A stretch of DNA of 64,000 nt from Anaerobaca lacustris (GCF_030012215.1 NZ_JASCXX010000011.1:62001-126000), one strand, 5' to 3'; shown: positions 44,693 to 54,876, numbered from the stretch's first letter. Notes: generated by a model not told the origin, from the sequence alone. Numbers and translations are program-made.

Positions 44693-45274
44693 ATGAAACT
44701 GCCAAGACTCGAACAACCGGAAAACTATGCGGGGCTGTACATCTTCGATTTCGGCGATCAGGCCGGCGTCGGATTCACAGCCGAGGAAGTGGCCGAACTG
44801 CTCGAAAGCGAACGCTATCGCGAGGGCAAGGCCTACAAGATCCACCGAGCGTATCCCGACGGCCGATTGGAGATCCGGGGCGTGCCCGCCCGAACGTTCC
44901 AGTTGGAGTCGGGGATGCTGTTCTATTCGGCGACAACAGAGCAGGCCAGGGAAGATTTCAAGCGTCTGGTCGGTGCGGCGGTCGTGGCCGAGCCCCCCTG
45001 CCGGGCCAAGGTGCATCTGGCCAGGTACGCCGACGACAAGTTCGCCGTGGCTATGATCTACCCGGCCGAGTACGAAGACGAGATCAGCACGTGGCTGCTG
45101 GCTCGCGACTACCGTACAGCGGGTGCGGCCGAGGGGGGAACCGGGGCCGTCGAGCGATACTACCGGGATGACCCGGAAATCATCGAGCAGCACCAACTGT
45201 TCGGCGCCAGCGAGGGCATCAGCCGGACCGGAGACGAACTGCTCACCTCGCTCAAGCGGGTCGTGCAAAGGTAG
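44693..45274 (+). CDS. Conserved-looking cytosolic protein, unknown function
   Basis: A 193-residue acidic, soluble protein: YAGLYIFDFGDQAGVGFTAEEVAELLESERYREGKAYKIH, then ARTFQLESGMLFYSATTEQAREDFKRLV and AVERYYRDDPEIIEQHQLFGASEG. It looks like a genuine globular domain with no signal peptide. I do not recognise the family. It has no ribosome site but a perfect -10 ends nine bases before the start codon, so translation may begin at the 5' end of the transcript. Confidence 0.72.
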   Translation: MKLPRLEQPENYAGLYIFDFGDQAGVGFTAEEVAELLESERYREGKAYKIHRAYPDGRLEIRGVPARTFQLESGMLFYSATTEQAREDFKRLVGAAVVAEPPCRAKVHLARYADDKFAVAMIYPAEYEDEISTWLLARDYRTAGAAEGGTGAVERYYRDDPEIIEQHQLFGASEGISRTGDELLTSLKRVVQR

Positions 45275-45553
45275 TTGAAGGCACAGATGGCGCCTACGAT
45301 ACTCCCATTCCAGCGGAGACCTCAGGCGGGCAAGCCATCAAAGGCTGCTCGGCTCGGTGGCTTGGTCTGTGTCATGGCCTCGCTGGTTCGACCTCGGCGT
45401 CGGCGCATCGACCCTGAAGACCTCAGGAGACACGATTTCCCAACGTGCACGCAACGAATGGGCGTGCGCTTCAGCGATCGCCTGCGGGATGTGTTTCGCC
45501 CGCGATGGCTGAGAAGACAGCCCTGAGACGGTCTCTGGCGGCCCCCTTGTCCA

Positions 45554-45997
45554 TCAGGTGCCGAGCCAACACCGGACGGATTGCATGCCCGGCGGGACTT
45601 CACTGAGCGTCCAGTACTCATGGATCGCACGCATCGTCTCGATGAACTCGCTCCGCGAGGCAGGCTTGACCACGAAGCCGGCCGCTCCTCGGGCGAAGCT
45701 CTCATCGACGACTTGCGCATCGCCCGACGGGGTCACTACGATCACCGGGATCGCCCGGAGCGTCTCATCAGACTTGAGGATCTTGAGGGCATCCAGTCCG
45801 TTCGGGCCGTCAGGGAGACCATCGAGAACGATCACCGCCGGTTCCCAGGCCCGTTCGCCCCTGAGCCGGCCCAAGGCTTGATCGGCGTTGTCGAAATGCA
45901 CCATGTTGCGGGCCAGACCCAACGCGTCCAACGCCTCCCTGGCCGTCGGCGGTTTCGCCTGAGCCCCCTCAATAACCACGATCGGTTTGCCGTACAT
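45554..45997 (-). CDS. Single-domain response regulator (receiver-like, atypical)
   Basis: A 147-residue receiver-like protein without an output domain. The phospho-acceptor is Asp59 in AVIVLDGLPDGPNG, Thr89 sits in VIVVTPSGD, and Lys111 in VVKPAS. The N-terminal acidic pair that binds magnesium is incomplete: only Glu10 is at IVVIEGAQ, where two acidic residues are usual. So phosphorylation may be weak or absent. The start at 45997 has AAAGGTGG six bases upstream. It lies near the FixL/FixJ-like genes, from which it is separated by 274 bases. Confidence 0.8.
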   Translation of the reverse strand: MYGKPIVVIEGAQAKPPTAREALDALGLARNMVHFDNADQALGRLRGERAWEPAVIVLDGLPDGPNGLDALKILKSDETLRAIPVIVVTPSGDAQVVDESFARGAAGFVVKPASRSEFIETMRAIHEYWTLSEVPPGMQSVRCWLGT

Positions 45998-46271
45998 GAC
46001 GCCACCTTTCGCTCCGGCATGGTCCGTCCACACCGACTCTCTTGATGTCATGGCCTGGCGCTGGACCAACGGGACCAGACCCAGTGCGACGGCTCAAGGA
46101 GCGGCGGCGCAGACATCCCGTCTCATCTCCCAGACTACAGGCCGCGCTCGAACACCCAACTGAGCCGATCGCCCTATCTCCCTGATCGGTCCAACCGACC
46201 GTCAAATGAACGCGAAACTCCCACAAACCGCCCGGCGTATTCCCAGCGCATCAGACACGCCCCCAATCCAT

Positions 46272-46910
46272 TCACTGGGCCAGCCCGGCATTTCCCCAGG
46301 TAGACCTGGCTGCATGCGCCAGTCGGACCAACTCCACCACCGAACTGACCCCGGCCTTGTTGAGGATGTTCGTGCGGTGGAAATCGACCGTCTTCTGGCT
46401 GATCTGGAGCTCATAGGCAATCGCCTTGCTAGGCTTTCCGAGGACCAGCAAGTCCATCACCTGACATTCCCGCCGGGTCAGGCCTTCCATTCGCGATTGG
46501 AAGCCCCTGGTGTGTTCCTTCGTCGCGCGGATGCGCCGGTCCATCTCGACCGCCCTCTGGACGCTGTCGAGCAGCACCTGATCGCGGAACGGCTTCTCGA
46601 TGAAATCCACCGCTCCGGCCTTCATGGTTTCGACGGCCATTGGGACGTCGCCGTGGCCGGTGATGATGATCGTCGGGATATCAATGCTCAGTTCGTTGAG
46701 CCGGGCCTGCAACTCGATCCCACTCATCCCCGACATTCGCACGTCCAACACCAGGCACCCCGGCTGTGAGGGGTCGTAGTGATCCAGAAACGGCCGGGCC
46801 CCATCGAACGTTCGGACGTCCAGGCCGATGTCCTGGATCAGCAAACACAGGGACTGGCAGATCGCCCCGTCATCATCGACCACAAATACGGTGGGTTTTG
46901 CGCTGTTCAT
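46272..46910 (-). CDS. FixJ/NarL-family response regulator
   Basis: A 212-residue response regulator. Receiver domain: acidic triplet DDD at 12-14, phospho-acceptor Asp56 in CLVLDVRMSG, Thr84 in IIITGHGDVPMAVE, Lys106 in VDFIEKPF, all textbook FixJ. The output domain is a LuxR-type HTH (LTRRECQVMDLLVLGKPSKAIAYELQISQKTVDFHRTNI). It should activate transcription on phosphorylation by the adjacent kinase. The ATG has GGAG six bases upstream, and the gene overlaps the 3' end of the kinase gene by 38 bases. Confidence 0.95.
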   Translation of the reverse strand: MNSAKPTVFVVDDDGAICQSLCLLIQDIGLDVRTFDGARPFLDHYDPSQPGCLVLDVRMSGMSGIELQARLNELSIDIPTIIITGHGDVPMAVETMKAGAVDFIEKPFRDQVLLDSVQRAVEMDRRIRATKEHTRGFQSRMEGLTRRECQVMDLLVLGKPSKAIAYELQISQKTVDFHRTNILNKAGVSSVVELVRLAHAARSTWGNAGLAQ

Positions 46911-49900
46911 GTTCGACTCCTTCCGCTGGTAGAGTGAATCGGAAAACCGCCCCCGCGTTCTCGTTTGCCTCGGCCCACAACCGACCGCCGTGCGCCTCGA
47001 CAATCCGACGACTCAGGGACAAACCTATCCCAAGACCCTCATTCTTGGTGGTGAAAAACGAATCAAAGACCCTCTCCGTCAGTTGCGTCGAGAACCCTCG
47101 GCCGGTGTCGGCCACCGCAATCTCGATTCCGTCGCCGCGGCCGACGGCGCGGGTCGAGAGGGTCAGGCTCTGCACGGGGCTTTCGCCACCATCCATCGCA
47201 TCGAGAGCGTTCCGCACGAGGTTGAGCGTGACCTGCTGAATGCCCACGGCATCGCCCCGGACCTTGGGCAGGTCCTCGGCCAAATCCCGCACGACGGTAA
47301 TTCCCATGCGGGCCATCTCGGCGTCCATCATCCGCATCGTCTCGTCGAGCACGTCGTGAATGTCGAGACTATCACGATGGGGCTCGCGTTTGGCGACCAG
47401 CCCCCGAATCCGCCGAATGATTCCACCGGCCCGTTCCGCCTGTCCGGCGATCTGCTCGATGGAGTTGCACAGGGTCTCCAGGTCCACGGGCTCCCGCCGG
47501 GCAAGCCGTCGGCAACCGCCGGCATAATTGACGATCGCGCAAAGCGGTTGATTGAGTTCGTGGGCCAGACCCGAGGCCATCTCGCCGAGCGCGTTGGCAT
47601 GCCAGGCGCGCGCCAGTTCCAGGCGGTGATTCTCCGCTGCCCGGATGGCCTGGATGCGCTCGGTGACATCCCGAGCCACCGCCAGGACGCGATCCTGGCC
47701 CCCGATCCGGGCCTGCTTCAAATTCGCCTCCACCCAGAAACAGCGGCCGTCTTTCCTCTTGCACAGCCATTCGAATACGCGAGGACCTTCTTCCATCGCT
47801 CCGGCAAACCACTGTCGGATCGTGCCCGCGCTGTCGGCAGACCGTTCGGCGCGCAGGTCTCCCACGTTCATGCGCCGCAATTCCTCTACCGAATAGCCGA
47901 ACATGTCGAGCCCCGTCCGGTTCACGTCGACGATGGTTGCCGTCATCGGATCGTGGACGAAGATGGCTTCGTTGGCGGCGTTGAATATCTCACGGTAGTT
48001 GCGCTCCGAGGCAAGCAGCGCCTCTTCGGCGCGCAGCCTCGCCATCGTGGTTCCCATCTGCGCGGCAATGGTCTCCATCGCCGACCGGCAGCGATGAGAA
48101 ATCACATCGCAACGACCCGATGCCACAACCAGGGCCCCCATCAGGGTATGCTCGTCGCGGATGGGGAGTGCGGCGTACGATCGAAGCTGCGCCTTCCTCT
48201 GGGCCGGACTCAGCGGCATGCGGCGCTCGGCGGCGCCGTAATACATCGGCTTGCCCTGGGCAAGAAGGCGCATCTGAGCCGAACCCTTGCCCACACACAA
48301 CACCCCCGGCTCGAAGCGGCCGGACATGCCGCAGTGCGTCAGAATCTTCATCTCACCGCAAGCCGCATCGACGAGATACACCCCGCCGCAATCCGTCTGG
48401 GAGGCCTCCACGGCCGCGTCCAGGCACAGACGAGCCCCCTTGCGAACGTGATCGACGGTGTTGAGCTTCGCCACCAGATCGTGAGTGATTTGTGAAAGCT
48501 TCTCGGCCTGTTTTCGCTCGGTGATGTCGCGTACGATCGCAATAACCTCGCCTTCGCCGCAGGCCACCAACCTGCACTCCTGATCGGAGATTCCTTCCGA
48601 CAGCGGTAGCCGGTATTCAAGCGTCTGGGGCTGCCTTGTCTTCAACGCGCGCTCGATTGCGTCAGCCAGCGGTCGCGCGATCGAGTCGGGAAGGACTTCA
48701 GTCGCCTTTTTGCCCATGAACTGCTCCGGGGGCAGATAGAGCACGTGGCTGTTCGTCACCCGACAGTCGAGGAAGACGCCATCGGCGCTGAGCCGGAAGA
48801 TCAGGTCCGGAATGGCATCCAACAGCGCATGGATCCGTGCCTCGCTCTGCTTGAGGGCATGTTGCGCCCGCACGCGCTCGGTCACATCGGCGCACGCGGC
48901 ATGGATCGCAGGACGGCCGCGGTACTCGATGCGGCAGGCGTGCAACTCCACCCAGCGGACGGTCCCATCCTTCCGAACGATCTGGAATTCATAGTTCTGC
49001 GGCGGCGCCTTGCCGGCGAGTCGATCGCGGTGATTGTCCCAGACGCATTGGCGATCGTCGGCGTGTACGAAATCCTGGATGTCCTGCGGCGATTTGGCCA
49101 GAATTTCCTCGACCGTGTAGCCGCTGATGTCGCTCATGGCGCTGTTGGCGAACACCACCCGCCCGTCCTGCAACACGACGAGCCCCTGAAGGGAATGATC
49201 GACCAGAGTCCGATACGCTTCCTCAGCACGTCGTCGGTCGGTGATGTCGCGCCCAATGCCCACCAGGCCGATGATCTCACCCTCGTCGTTCCTCAGCGGC
49301 ACCTTCGTCGTCAGATTCCAGGTGGTCTCGCCGGAGGCCGGGTCGATGATACATCGTGCGTGGTCGATCATGGGCCGACCGGTGGCCATGATCTCCTGCT
49401 CGACCTCATGGACCCGTTCGGCCACGTCGGCCGGATAGAAATCGTAGTCCGTCCGGCCCACGATCTCTTCGACGGTCGCAACCCCTTTGCGGCCCAAAAC
49501 CTGCCGATTGCACAGGACGAACCGCCCTTGGCGATCCTTCACGTAGACAGCATCCGGAAGATTCTCGATCAGGGTGCGAAGCAGCGTCTGCTCCTCGGCC
49601 CGCTCCCGTTCGGCTCGACTGGCCTCGACCACAGCGTCCGGCGTGCTCTCCGTGTCGACGCCGGAATCGCTGCTCCGCGCCTCTGCGGTCTGCAACGGTT
49701 GGAGCGCATCGCCTGTCCGGGCGTCTCGGTCCCATCTTGAGCGGTGCCGATCGGCGTCTCTCTGCGCGAGACGCTGCCCTTCCTTCATCGCGGCCACCAC
49801 GCCACCGACCAGAATCAGAATCAGCGAACGCACCAAATCGTTTGCCGTCGCCGCATCCCCCACACCGGCGGTAGCGAGACATGCTGCCGCCAACGCCGCA

Positions 49901-50118
49901 ACGGCAAACCCTCGCCAACCGAACCAGAGGCACGCCAGCACCACGGGAAGATACAGCAGGTGGGTCCCATCGATTTCGGGCAATTGCCGATTGCGACCGT
50001 ACCATGCAAGCGCAGAGGCGCCGGCCAGACCGAGCCCCCAGGCAAGGTGCCTGTGCCAGCCGGGTCCACCCTCGAGTCCGTTCGGCCCCCGTTCATCCAT
50101 GTTGACGTAACCTGCCAT
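46873..50118 (-). CDS. Multi-PAS/GAF sensor histidine kinase (FixL-like)
   Basis: A 1081-residue kinase. Membrane helices occupy about 25-115 (LAWGLGLAGASALAWY, LLYLPVVLACLWFGW, SLILILVGGVVAAMK). Then come several PAS domains (VYVKDRQGRFVLCNRQVLGRKG, GLVVLQDGRVVFANSAMSDISG, LLDAIPDLIFRLSADG, and NAANEAIFVHDPMT) and a GAF domain around 570-690. The transmitter has His853 in GLAHELNQP, N-box NLVRNALDA near 966-974, G1 DTGRGF near 1004 and G2 GLGIGLS near 1028. It belongs to the FixL/NtrB-like class and pairs with the overlapping FixJ-type regulator. Signal unknown; no obvious haem-binding signature was checked. The start may be the ATG at codon 7 (50100). Confidence 0.93.
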   Translation of the reverse strand: MAGYVNMDERGPNGLEGGPGWHRHLAWGLGLAGASALAWYGRNRQLPEIDGTHLLYLPVVLACLWFGWRGFAVAALAAACLATAGVGDAATANDLVRSLILILVGGVVAAMKEGQRLAQRDADRHRSRWDRDARTGDALQPLQTAEARSSDSGVDTESTPDAVVEASRAERERAEEQTLLRTLIENLPDAVYVKDRQGRFVLCNRQVLGRKGVATVEEIVGRTDYDFYPADVAERVHEVEQEIMATGRPMIDHARCIIDPASGETTWNLTTKVPLRNDEGEIIGLVGIGRDITDRRRAEEAYRTLVDHSLQGLVVLQDGRVVFANSAMSDISGYTVEEILAKSPQDIQDFVHADDRQCVWDNHRDRLAGKAPPQNYEFQIVRKDGTVRWVELHACRIEYRGRPAIHAACADVTERVRAQHALKQSEARIHALLDAIPDLIFRLSADGVFLDCRVTNSHVLYLPPEQFMGKKATEVLPDSIARPLADAIERALKTRQPQTLEYRLPLSEGISDQECRLVACGEGEVIAIVRDITERKQAEKLSQITHDLVAKLNTVDHVRKGARLCLDAAVEASQTDCGGVYLVDAACGEMKILTHCGMSGRFEPGVLCVGKGSAQMRLLAQGKPMYYGAAERRMPLSPAQRKAQLRSYAALPIRDEHTLMGALVVASGRCDVISHRCRSAMETIAAQMGTTMARLRAEEALLASERNYREIFNAANEAIFVHDPMTATIVDVNRTGLDMFGYSVEELRRMNVGDLRAERSADSAGTIRQWFAGAMEEGPRVFEWLCKRKDGRCFWVEANLKQARIGGQDRVLAVARDVTERIQAIRAAENHRLELARAWHANALGEMASGLAHELNQPLCAIVNYAGGCRRLARREPVDLETLCNSIEQIAGQAERAGGIIRRIRGLVAKREPHRDSLDIHDVLDETMRMMDAEMARMGITVVRDLAEDLPKVRGDAVGIQQVTLNLVRNALDAMDGGESPVQSLTLSTRAVGRGDGIEIAVADTGRGFSTQLTERVFDSFFTTKNEGLGIGLSLSRRIVEAHGGRLWAEANENAGAVFRFTLPAEGVEHEQRKTHRICGR

Positions 50119-50520
50119 TTCGGCTTAGCGCCCGCGCACACCCTCACAGCCCTGCCGAAACCAAACGGCTGTTGGCGGGATCGTCCACACCACTCTATCT
50201 TGTTGTCGAGCCAAAATCGGAGGACTTAAGCCAACGGCTCAAAGAATTCCAGGACCGTCGGTCTTGCCTGGATCGACGCGCGAAAAATTCACGTCGAATC
50301 CCGAACTATCAAAAACACCTCACGTAGGAATTATTGGACTTAGAAGACAGAAACCCATACAATGCGGCGTCTCGTGCGTGTGTATGGTTCAAGATACGAG
50401 AGAAGGATATCCGGATTTTTCTCCCCTCCGGAAAACATCGGGTAGCGCCTTGCTGCTCGATGTTTTCTTTGTACCGCCCAACACCTCGCCCCAACTCCCC
50501 AGGCTTCCCACTTTTCCTCG
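50119..50520. other. Gap between the kinase gene and secA, with a hairpin
   Basis: About 400 bases. It should hold the kinase promoter and the secA terminator. A hairpin at 50431-50467 is listed separately. No protein-coding frame with support was seen. Confidence 0.4.
50431..50467 (-). terminator. Candidate terminator downstream of secA
   Basis: GAAAACATCG and its exact complement CGATGTTTTC, separated by 17 bases, can form a 10-bp stem with A and U tracts at the base, as in some bidirectional terminators. It lies about 55 bases after the secA stop (50521). A pair of GC-rich bases in the loop could extend the stem. Confidence 0.5.
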
Positions 50521-53500
50521 TCAGGCGTCCTGGCCGTGGCATTTCTTGTATTTCTTGCCGCTGCCGCACGGGCACGGGTCGTTGCGTCCGACCTTGGGCT
50601 GTTCCAGGCGGATCTGCTTGACCTTCTGCTCCCCTTGCGGGGCCTGGGCGGCGGCACGCTGCCGCTCGGCCATCGCGAACTGCCCCACCTCGTCGTGCGT
50701 GGTCTGGCTGACGTTCCAGACGCTCCGCGCCCGCGTGCCGGCTTCGAGATGGACCCGGAAGATGATGTCCGTCACGCGATCCTCGATCGATTCGAGCATC
50801 TCGTTGAACATCCGGTAGCCTTCGCGCTTGTACTCGACCTTAGGGTCCTTCTCGGCAAACGAGCGCGTCCAGATGCTGTCCTTGAGGTGGTCCATCGCGT
50901 AGAGATGGTCTTTCCACGTGCTGTCGTAGACCTGCACCAGAACATACCGTTCCAGGTCCGCCAGCTCGCGGCGCAGGAAGCGATGTGCGGTCGTTCTGAG
51001 GCATTCCTCGCGTTCCTCGTCCTGGCCCAGGTCTTCGGGCTCCAGCGAGGCCTCGAACCTCTCGTTGACCCATCGGGTCAGTTCCTCGAGATTCAGATGG
51101 CCGATCTTGTCGGCCAGTTCCTGGTCGAGCTTGCCGTCGTTGTAGCTCTCGCTGAGTTGCAGCAACTGCTCCTGCACCTCTCGCGGCTTGGCGTTTTGCA
51201 GCCACTCGGCCGAAAGGTCGGCGTTGTACTTCTTGCTCGCCCACTGGGCCAGCGACTCGAACCCATAGACGTTGGCCCCCTGCGAACCGTACGCCATGCT
51301 CATGGCGAACTCGACCGGATACTCGATCTCACGCCGGCGGTATTTCTCCGCCGTCTCGCCGAGCATCAGATCGCGGGCCTGTTTGGCGTTCAGTTCCTTG
51401 AGCCGCTCGACGTCGAGCTTCAAATCGAACTTGGCCCGCGCCCATTCGGCCAGGCGACGCACGGCGAAATCGTCTCGGAGAAACTCGGCCAGCGGCGAAC
51501 AGTCCCTCTTGTCTACCTGCTCGGCGGCAGCCGCAACGAGCTGCTCCTCGATCTCCTCGGGCGAGAGGTTCTTGACCTTGCTCGCACTGAGATTGACCTT
51601 GAACGCCGACATCGCCCACTTGGTCAGGCCCGCCACGTCCCAGGTGCTCGGATCGGAATAGTCCTCAAGGTATTCACCCAGAGACAGGGAGATATTGCTC
51701 CGGGCGGCGTCTTTGGCGCGGTTCTTGATGAGGGCTTCAACGTCCAGGGGCTCGGCCTCGGCCACGTCGGAAATCTTCAACTCGACGTCGAAATTCGCGC
51801 GCGCCCATTCGAGCATGCACCGGAACGGATACTCTTTGTCGAGAATGGAACTGCAGTGGCTGGTGATCGTGTGGTCGATCATCTCCTCGATCATCGCCTT
51901 GAGGTTGCGTCCTTCGAGCACCTGCCGCCGGCGGGAGTAGAAAATCTTCCGCTGGTGGTCCATCACTTCGTCGTATTCGAGCAGGCTCTTGCGAATTTCG
52001 AAGTTCCGTTCCTCGACCTTCTTCTGGGCCTTCTCGATGCCCTTGCTGATCCGGCCGTGGTAGATGGGCTGACCTTCCTCCCAGCCGATCCAGGACAGCG
52101 CCTTGACCGTCCACTCCGGGGCGAAGACGCGCATCAGATCGTCGTCGAAGCTCAGGAAGAACTGGCTCGATCCGGCGTCGCCCTGGCGACCGGCGCGCCC
52201 GCGAAGCTGGTTGTCGATCCGCCGGGCTTCATGCCGCTCGGTGCCGAGGATGTGCAGACCGCCAATGTCCGCCACGCCGGGACCGAGCTTGATGTCGGTG
52301 CCCCGGCCGGCCATGTTCGTCGCGATGGTCACGTTGCCGCGCATCGTGCCGTCGTGGGCCTTGTGCTGGTGGCCCGCCTTCAGAACGATCTGTGCCTCGC
52401 GGGCGTGCTGCTTGGCGTTGAGGACCTCGTGGTCGAGCCCGTGCCGTTTCGTCAGCGCCGTCGAGAGCAACTCACTCTTCTCGATGCTGATCGTGCCGAC
52501 CAGAACGGGCCGCCCGGCGGCGCTGATCTCGTAAATCTCCTCGGCAATCGCATTGAACTTCTCCGCCAGCGACTTGTAGATCACGTCCTGCCGGTCGTCC
52601 CGGATGCACGGCTTGTTCGTCGGGATCACCACGACGTCCAGCTTGTAGATCTTCATGAACTCGTCGGCCTCGGTGGCCGCCGTGCCGGTCATGCCGGCAA
52701 TGTCGTCGTAGAGCTTGAAAAAATTCTGGAGCGTGATCGTCGCCAGCGTTTGGCTCTCCTCCTTGACGGTGACGCCCTCTTTGGCCTCGACCGCCTGGTG
52801 CAGACCGTCGGACCACTGCCGGCCCTGCATCAGCCGGCCCGTGAACTCGTCGACGATGACGACCTTGCCGTCCATCACGACGTAGTCCTTCTCCTTCTCG
52901 AAGACCACGTGCGCGCGGAGGCTCTGCTGCAAGAGGTGCGGCCAGTCGATGTTCGTCCCGGTGTAGAACGACCCCATCCCGGCGATGTCCTGGGCGGCCT
53001 TCTCGCCCTCGTCGGTCATGCGCACCTGCTTGCGGTCGAATTCGACCTCGAAGTACTGGGTCGCCTCCGCCAGCCTGGCCTGGGCGGCCTCGATCTCCTC
53101 CTGGGCCTTCCGGATGGCCTGCTGGGCCTTTTCGATGCGTTTGTTGTCCTTGTCCTTCTTGGCCTCGGACAACTCGCCCTGGGCGTTGGCGATCCTGCGC
53201 TCGGCCGCGTCGATCTGCGCCTTGGTCCGGGTGTAGCCACCTTGCAGCGCGAGCAACTGACGTGCGATCTGGTCGGCCTTCTTGTAGCGCGTCACGTCGT
53301 CGAAGGCGGGGCCCGAGATGATCAGCGGCGTTCTCGCCTCGTCGATCAGAATCGAATCCACCTCATCGACGATGGCGTACTGAAGCCAGCCCTGGACCAT
53401 CTGCTCCAGCGACGTCTTCATGTTGTCGCGCAGATAGTCGAAGCCGAACTCGTTGTTGGTCCCGTACGTGACATCGCACAGATAGGTTTCTTTTCGTTCC

Positions 53501-54009
53501 TGGCCGGCCGAATCCATGTCGGCCTGGATCGCTCCGACCGTCATCCCGAGCGCGTTGTAGACCGGGGCCATCCACTCGGCGTCGCGCTTGGCCAGGTAGT
53601 CGTTGACGGTCACGAGGTGCACGTGCCGCCCCGTCAAATGCACCAGGTAGGCCGCCAGAGTGGCCACGAGCGTCTTGCCCTCGCCGGTGGCCATCTCGGC
53701 GATCTTGCCGTCGAACAACACGTTGCCGCCGATGAGCTGGACGTCGAAGTGCCGCATCTCGACGGTCCGCCGGGCGGTCTCCCGCACCACGGCAAACGCC
53801 TCGGGCAGGATGTCGTCCGGGTCGGCGCCGGCCGCCAGAGCCGCCTTGAACTCGGCGGTCTTGGCCTTCAACGCCGCATCGTCGAGTTGGCGAATCGCAT
53901 CCTCGAACGCATTGGCCCGCTCGACCATGCCCTTGTACGACTTGACCAGACGCTCGTTGCGCGAGCCGAAGATCTTCAGGAGAACTCTGCTTACCTTTTC
54001 GAAAGCCAT
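50521..54009 (-). CDS. secA: Preprotein translocase ATPase SecA (long form with repeats)
   Basis: A 1162-residue motor for Sec export; usual length is about 840-930. Walker A is MATGEGKT (106-113), [12 protein letters not shown] (215-226) the DEAD-like box, and the second motor domain has [12 protein letters not shown]. The C-terminal zinc finger is [13 protein letters not shown] (1146-1158). [15 protein letters not shown] (1032-1046) marks the helical scaffold. Two oddities: a coiled-coil insertion of about 55 residues (263-318) before [16 protein letters not shown], and five imperfect repeats of W-A-x-x-x-F/Y-x-x-x-L spaced 57-67 residues, with Trp at 735, 798, 856, 923 and 980. No ribosome site was needed to choose the start, which is standard. 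It is the second gene after efp. Confidence 0.97.
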   Translation of the reverse strand: MAFEKVSRVLLKIFGSRNERLVKSYKGMVERANAFEDAIRQLDDAALKAKTAEFKAALAAGADPDDILPEAFAVVRETARRTVEMRHFDVQLIGGNVLFDGKIAEMATGEGKTLVATLAAYLVHLTGRHVHLVTVNDYLAKRDAEWMAPVYNALGMTVGAIQADMDSAGQERKETYLCDVTYGTNNEFGFDYLRDNMKTSLEQMVQGWLQYAIVDEVDSILIDEARTPLIISGPAFDDVTRYKKADQIARQLLALQGGYTRTKAQIDAAERRIANAQGELSEAKKDKDNKRIEKAQQAIRKAQEEIEAAQARLAEATQYFEVEFDRKQVRMTDEGEKAAQDIAGMGSFYTGTNIDWPHLLQQSLRAHVVFEKEKDYVVMDGKVVIVDEFTGRLMQGRQWSDGLHQAVEAKEGVTVKEESQTLATITLQNFFKLYDDIAGMTGTAATEADEFMKIYKLDVVVIPTNKPCIRDDRQDVIYKSLAEKFNAIAEEIYEISAAGRPVLVGTISIEKSELLSTALTKRHGLDHEVLNAKQHAREAQIVLKAGHQHKAHDGTMRGNVTIATNMAGRGTDIKLGPGVADIGGLHILGTERHEARRIDNQLRGRAGRQGDAGSSQFFLSFDDDLMRVFAPEWTVKALSWIGWEEGQPIYHGRISKGIEKAQKKVEERNFEIRKSLLEYDEVMDHQRKIFYSRRRQVLEGRNLKAMIEEMIDHTITSHCSSILDKEYPFRCMLEWARANFDVELKISDVAEAEPLDVEALIKNRAKDAARSNISLSLGEYLEDYSDPSTWDVAGLTKWAMSAFKVNLSASKVKNLSPEEIEEQLVAAAAEQVDKRDCSPLAEFLRDDFAVRRLAEWARAKFDLKLDVERLKELNAKQARDLMLGETAEKYRRREIEYPVEFAMSMAYGSQGANVYGFESLAQWASKKYNADLSAEWLQNAKPREVQEQLLQLSESYNDGKLDQELADKIGHLNLEELTRWVNERFEASLEPEDLGQDEEREECLRTTAHRFLRRELADLERYVLVQVYDSTWKDHLYAMDHLKDSIWTRSFAEKDPKVEYKREGYRMFNEMLESIEDRVTDIIFRVHLEAGTRARSVWNVSQTTHDEVGQFAMAERQRAAAQAPQGEQKVKQIRLEQPKVGRNDPCPCGSGKKYKKCHGQDA

Positions 54010-54084
54010 TTCGCTAACTCGATCCTCTCCATGAAGCGGTCGTCATCGCCGTCCGACGCGGGCCGCGAATCGACACGGTTCGAT

Positions 54085-54645
54085 CTATTCCTTGACCCGC
54101 GTGACGTACTCGCCCGTGCGCGTGTCCACGCGGATCAGCTCGCCCACCTTGACGAACGGCGGCACGGTAACCACGAGCCCCGTCTCCATCGTCGCCGGCT
54201 TGGTCTGGTTCGTGGCGGTGGCGCCCTTGATCTCCGGGGGGGTGTCGGTCACTTCGAGGTCCACGGTATTGGGGAGCGTCACGACGACGGGTTTGCCTTC
54301 ATACATGCTGACCTGGAGCGGTGTGTTGGGTTTGAGATACTTCGGGCCGTCGCCGAATGCATCGTCGTCGAGGGCAATCTGATCGAACGTCTCGGTATCC
54401 ATCAGAACGTGCTCGTCACCCGAGGAATACAGGTACTCATAGTTGCGCTTGTCGAGGAAGGCCTCTTCGATGACCTCTTCGCTGCGCAGCCGCACGTTCT
54501 GGATCGAGCCGTCCATCAGACTCTTGAGTTTGGTCTGGTAGACGGCCCCGCCTTTGCCTAGTTTGACATGCTGAAAATCGACGATCGCATAGAGCTTGTC
54601 GTCGATCTTGATCGTCTGGCCCTTGCGCATTTCCGATGCTCTCAT
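54085..54645 (-). CDS. efp: Translation elongation factor P
   Basis: A 186-residue three-domain factor that helps ribosomes through polyproline stretches. Domain I has MRASEMRKGQTIKIDDKLYAIVDFQHVKLGKGGAVYQTKLKSL. The loop that normally reads KPGKGGA is KLGKGGA: the modifiable Lys is present, but the Pro before Gly is Leu. Domain III ends TGEYVTRVKE. The start at 54645 has GGAG six bases upstream, and the promoter at 54715-54743 fits well. It is followed by secA after 75 bases. Proline-rich proteins of this window (for example 44070-44612) may need it. Confidence 0.95.
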   Translation of the reverse strand: MRASEMRKGQTIKIDDKLYAIVDFQHVKLGKGGAVYQTKLKSLMDGSIQNVRLRSEEVIEEAFLDKRNYEYLYSSGDEHVLMDTETFDQIALDDDAFGDGPKYLKPNTPLQVSMYEGKPVVVTLPNTVDLEVTDTPPEIKGATATNQTKPATMETGLVVTVPPFVKVGELIRVDTRTGEYVTRVKE

Positions 54646-54714
54646 GTTCGGCTCCAACGCTGACTCGAATGGGGTTCTTCAAAACTGTGAACGCAAAGCA
54701 CTTACGGTCGAGTC

Positions 54715-54743
54715 AGTATGCCAGAGTCGGTCGGAACTGTCAA
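54715..54743 (-). promoter_or_regulatory. Promoter of efp (efp-secA)
   Basis: On the minus strand a perfect TTGACA (54738-54743), 17-base spacer, and CATACT (54715-54720). Transcription would start near 54708, about 60 bases before the efp ATG. The site lies within the region antisense to the upstream frame of the next plus-strand gene. Confidence 0.65.
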
Positions 54744-54876
54744 GAAAACGCCCTGGGCCAATCCGGCTGCGGCAAGCGGGCGTTTCGACGCAGATACGCT
54801 TCAACAGATGACGAATCGCATGGAGCAGGGTATGCTGTCGTCTGGAACAGGCCATTGGGTGATCGGGAGCCCCGGA

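Noticed and set aside
50536-54561. Plus-strand open frame of 1341 codons across secA and efp
   Set aside because: It is exactly antisense to two certain genes. The translation is a Leu/Val/Arg/Asp/His-rich string with no family motif, as expected from the complement of GC-rich codons.
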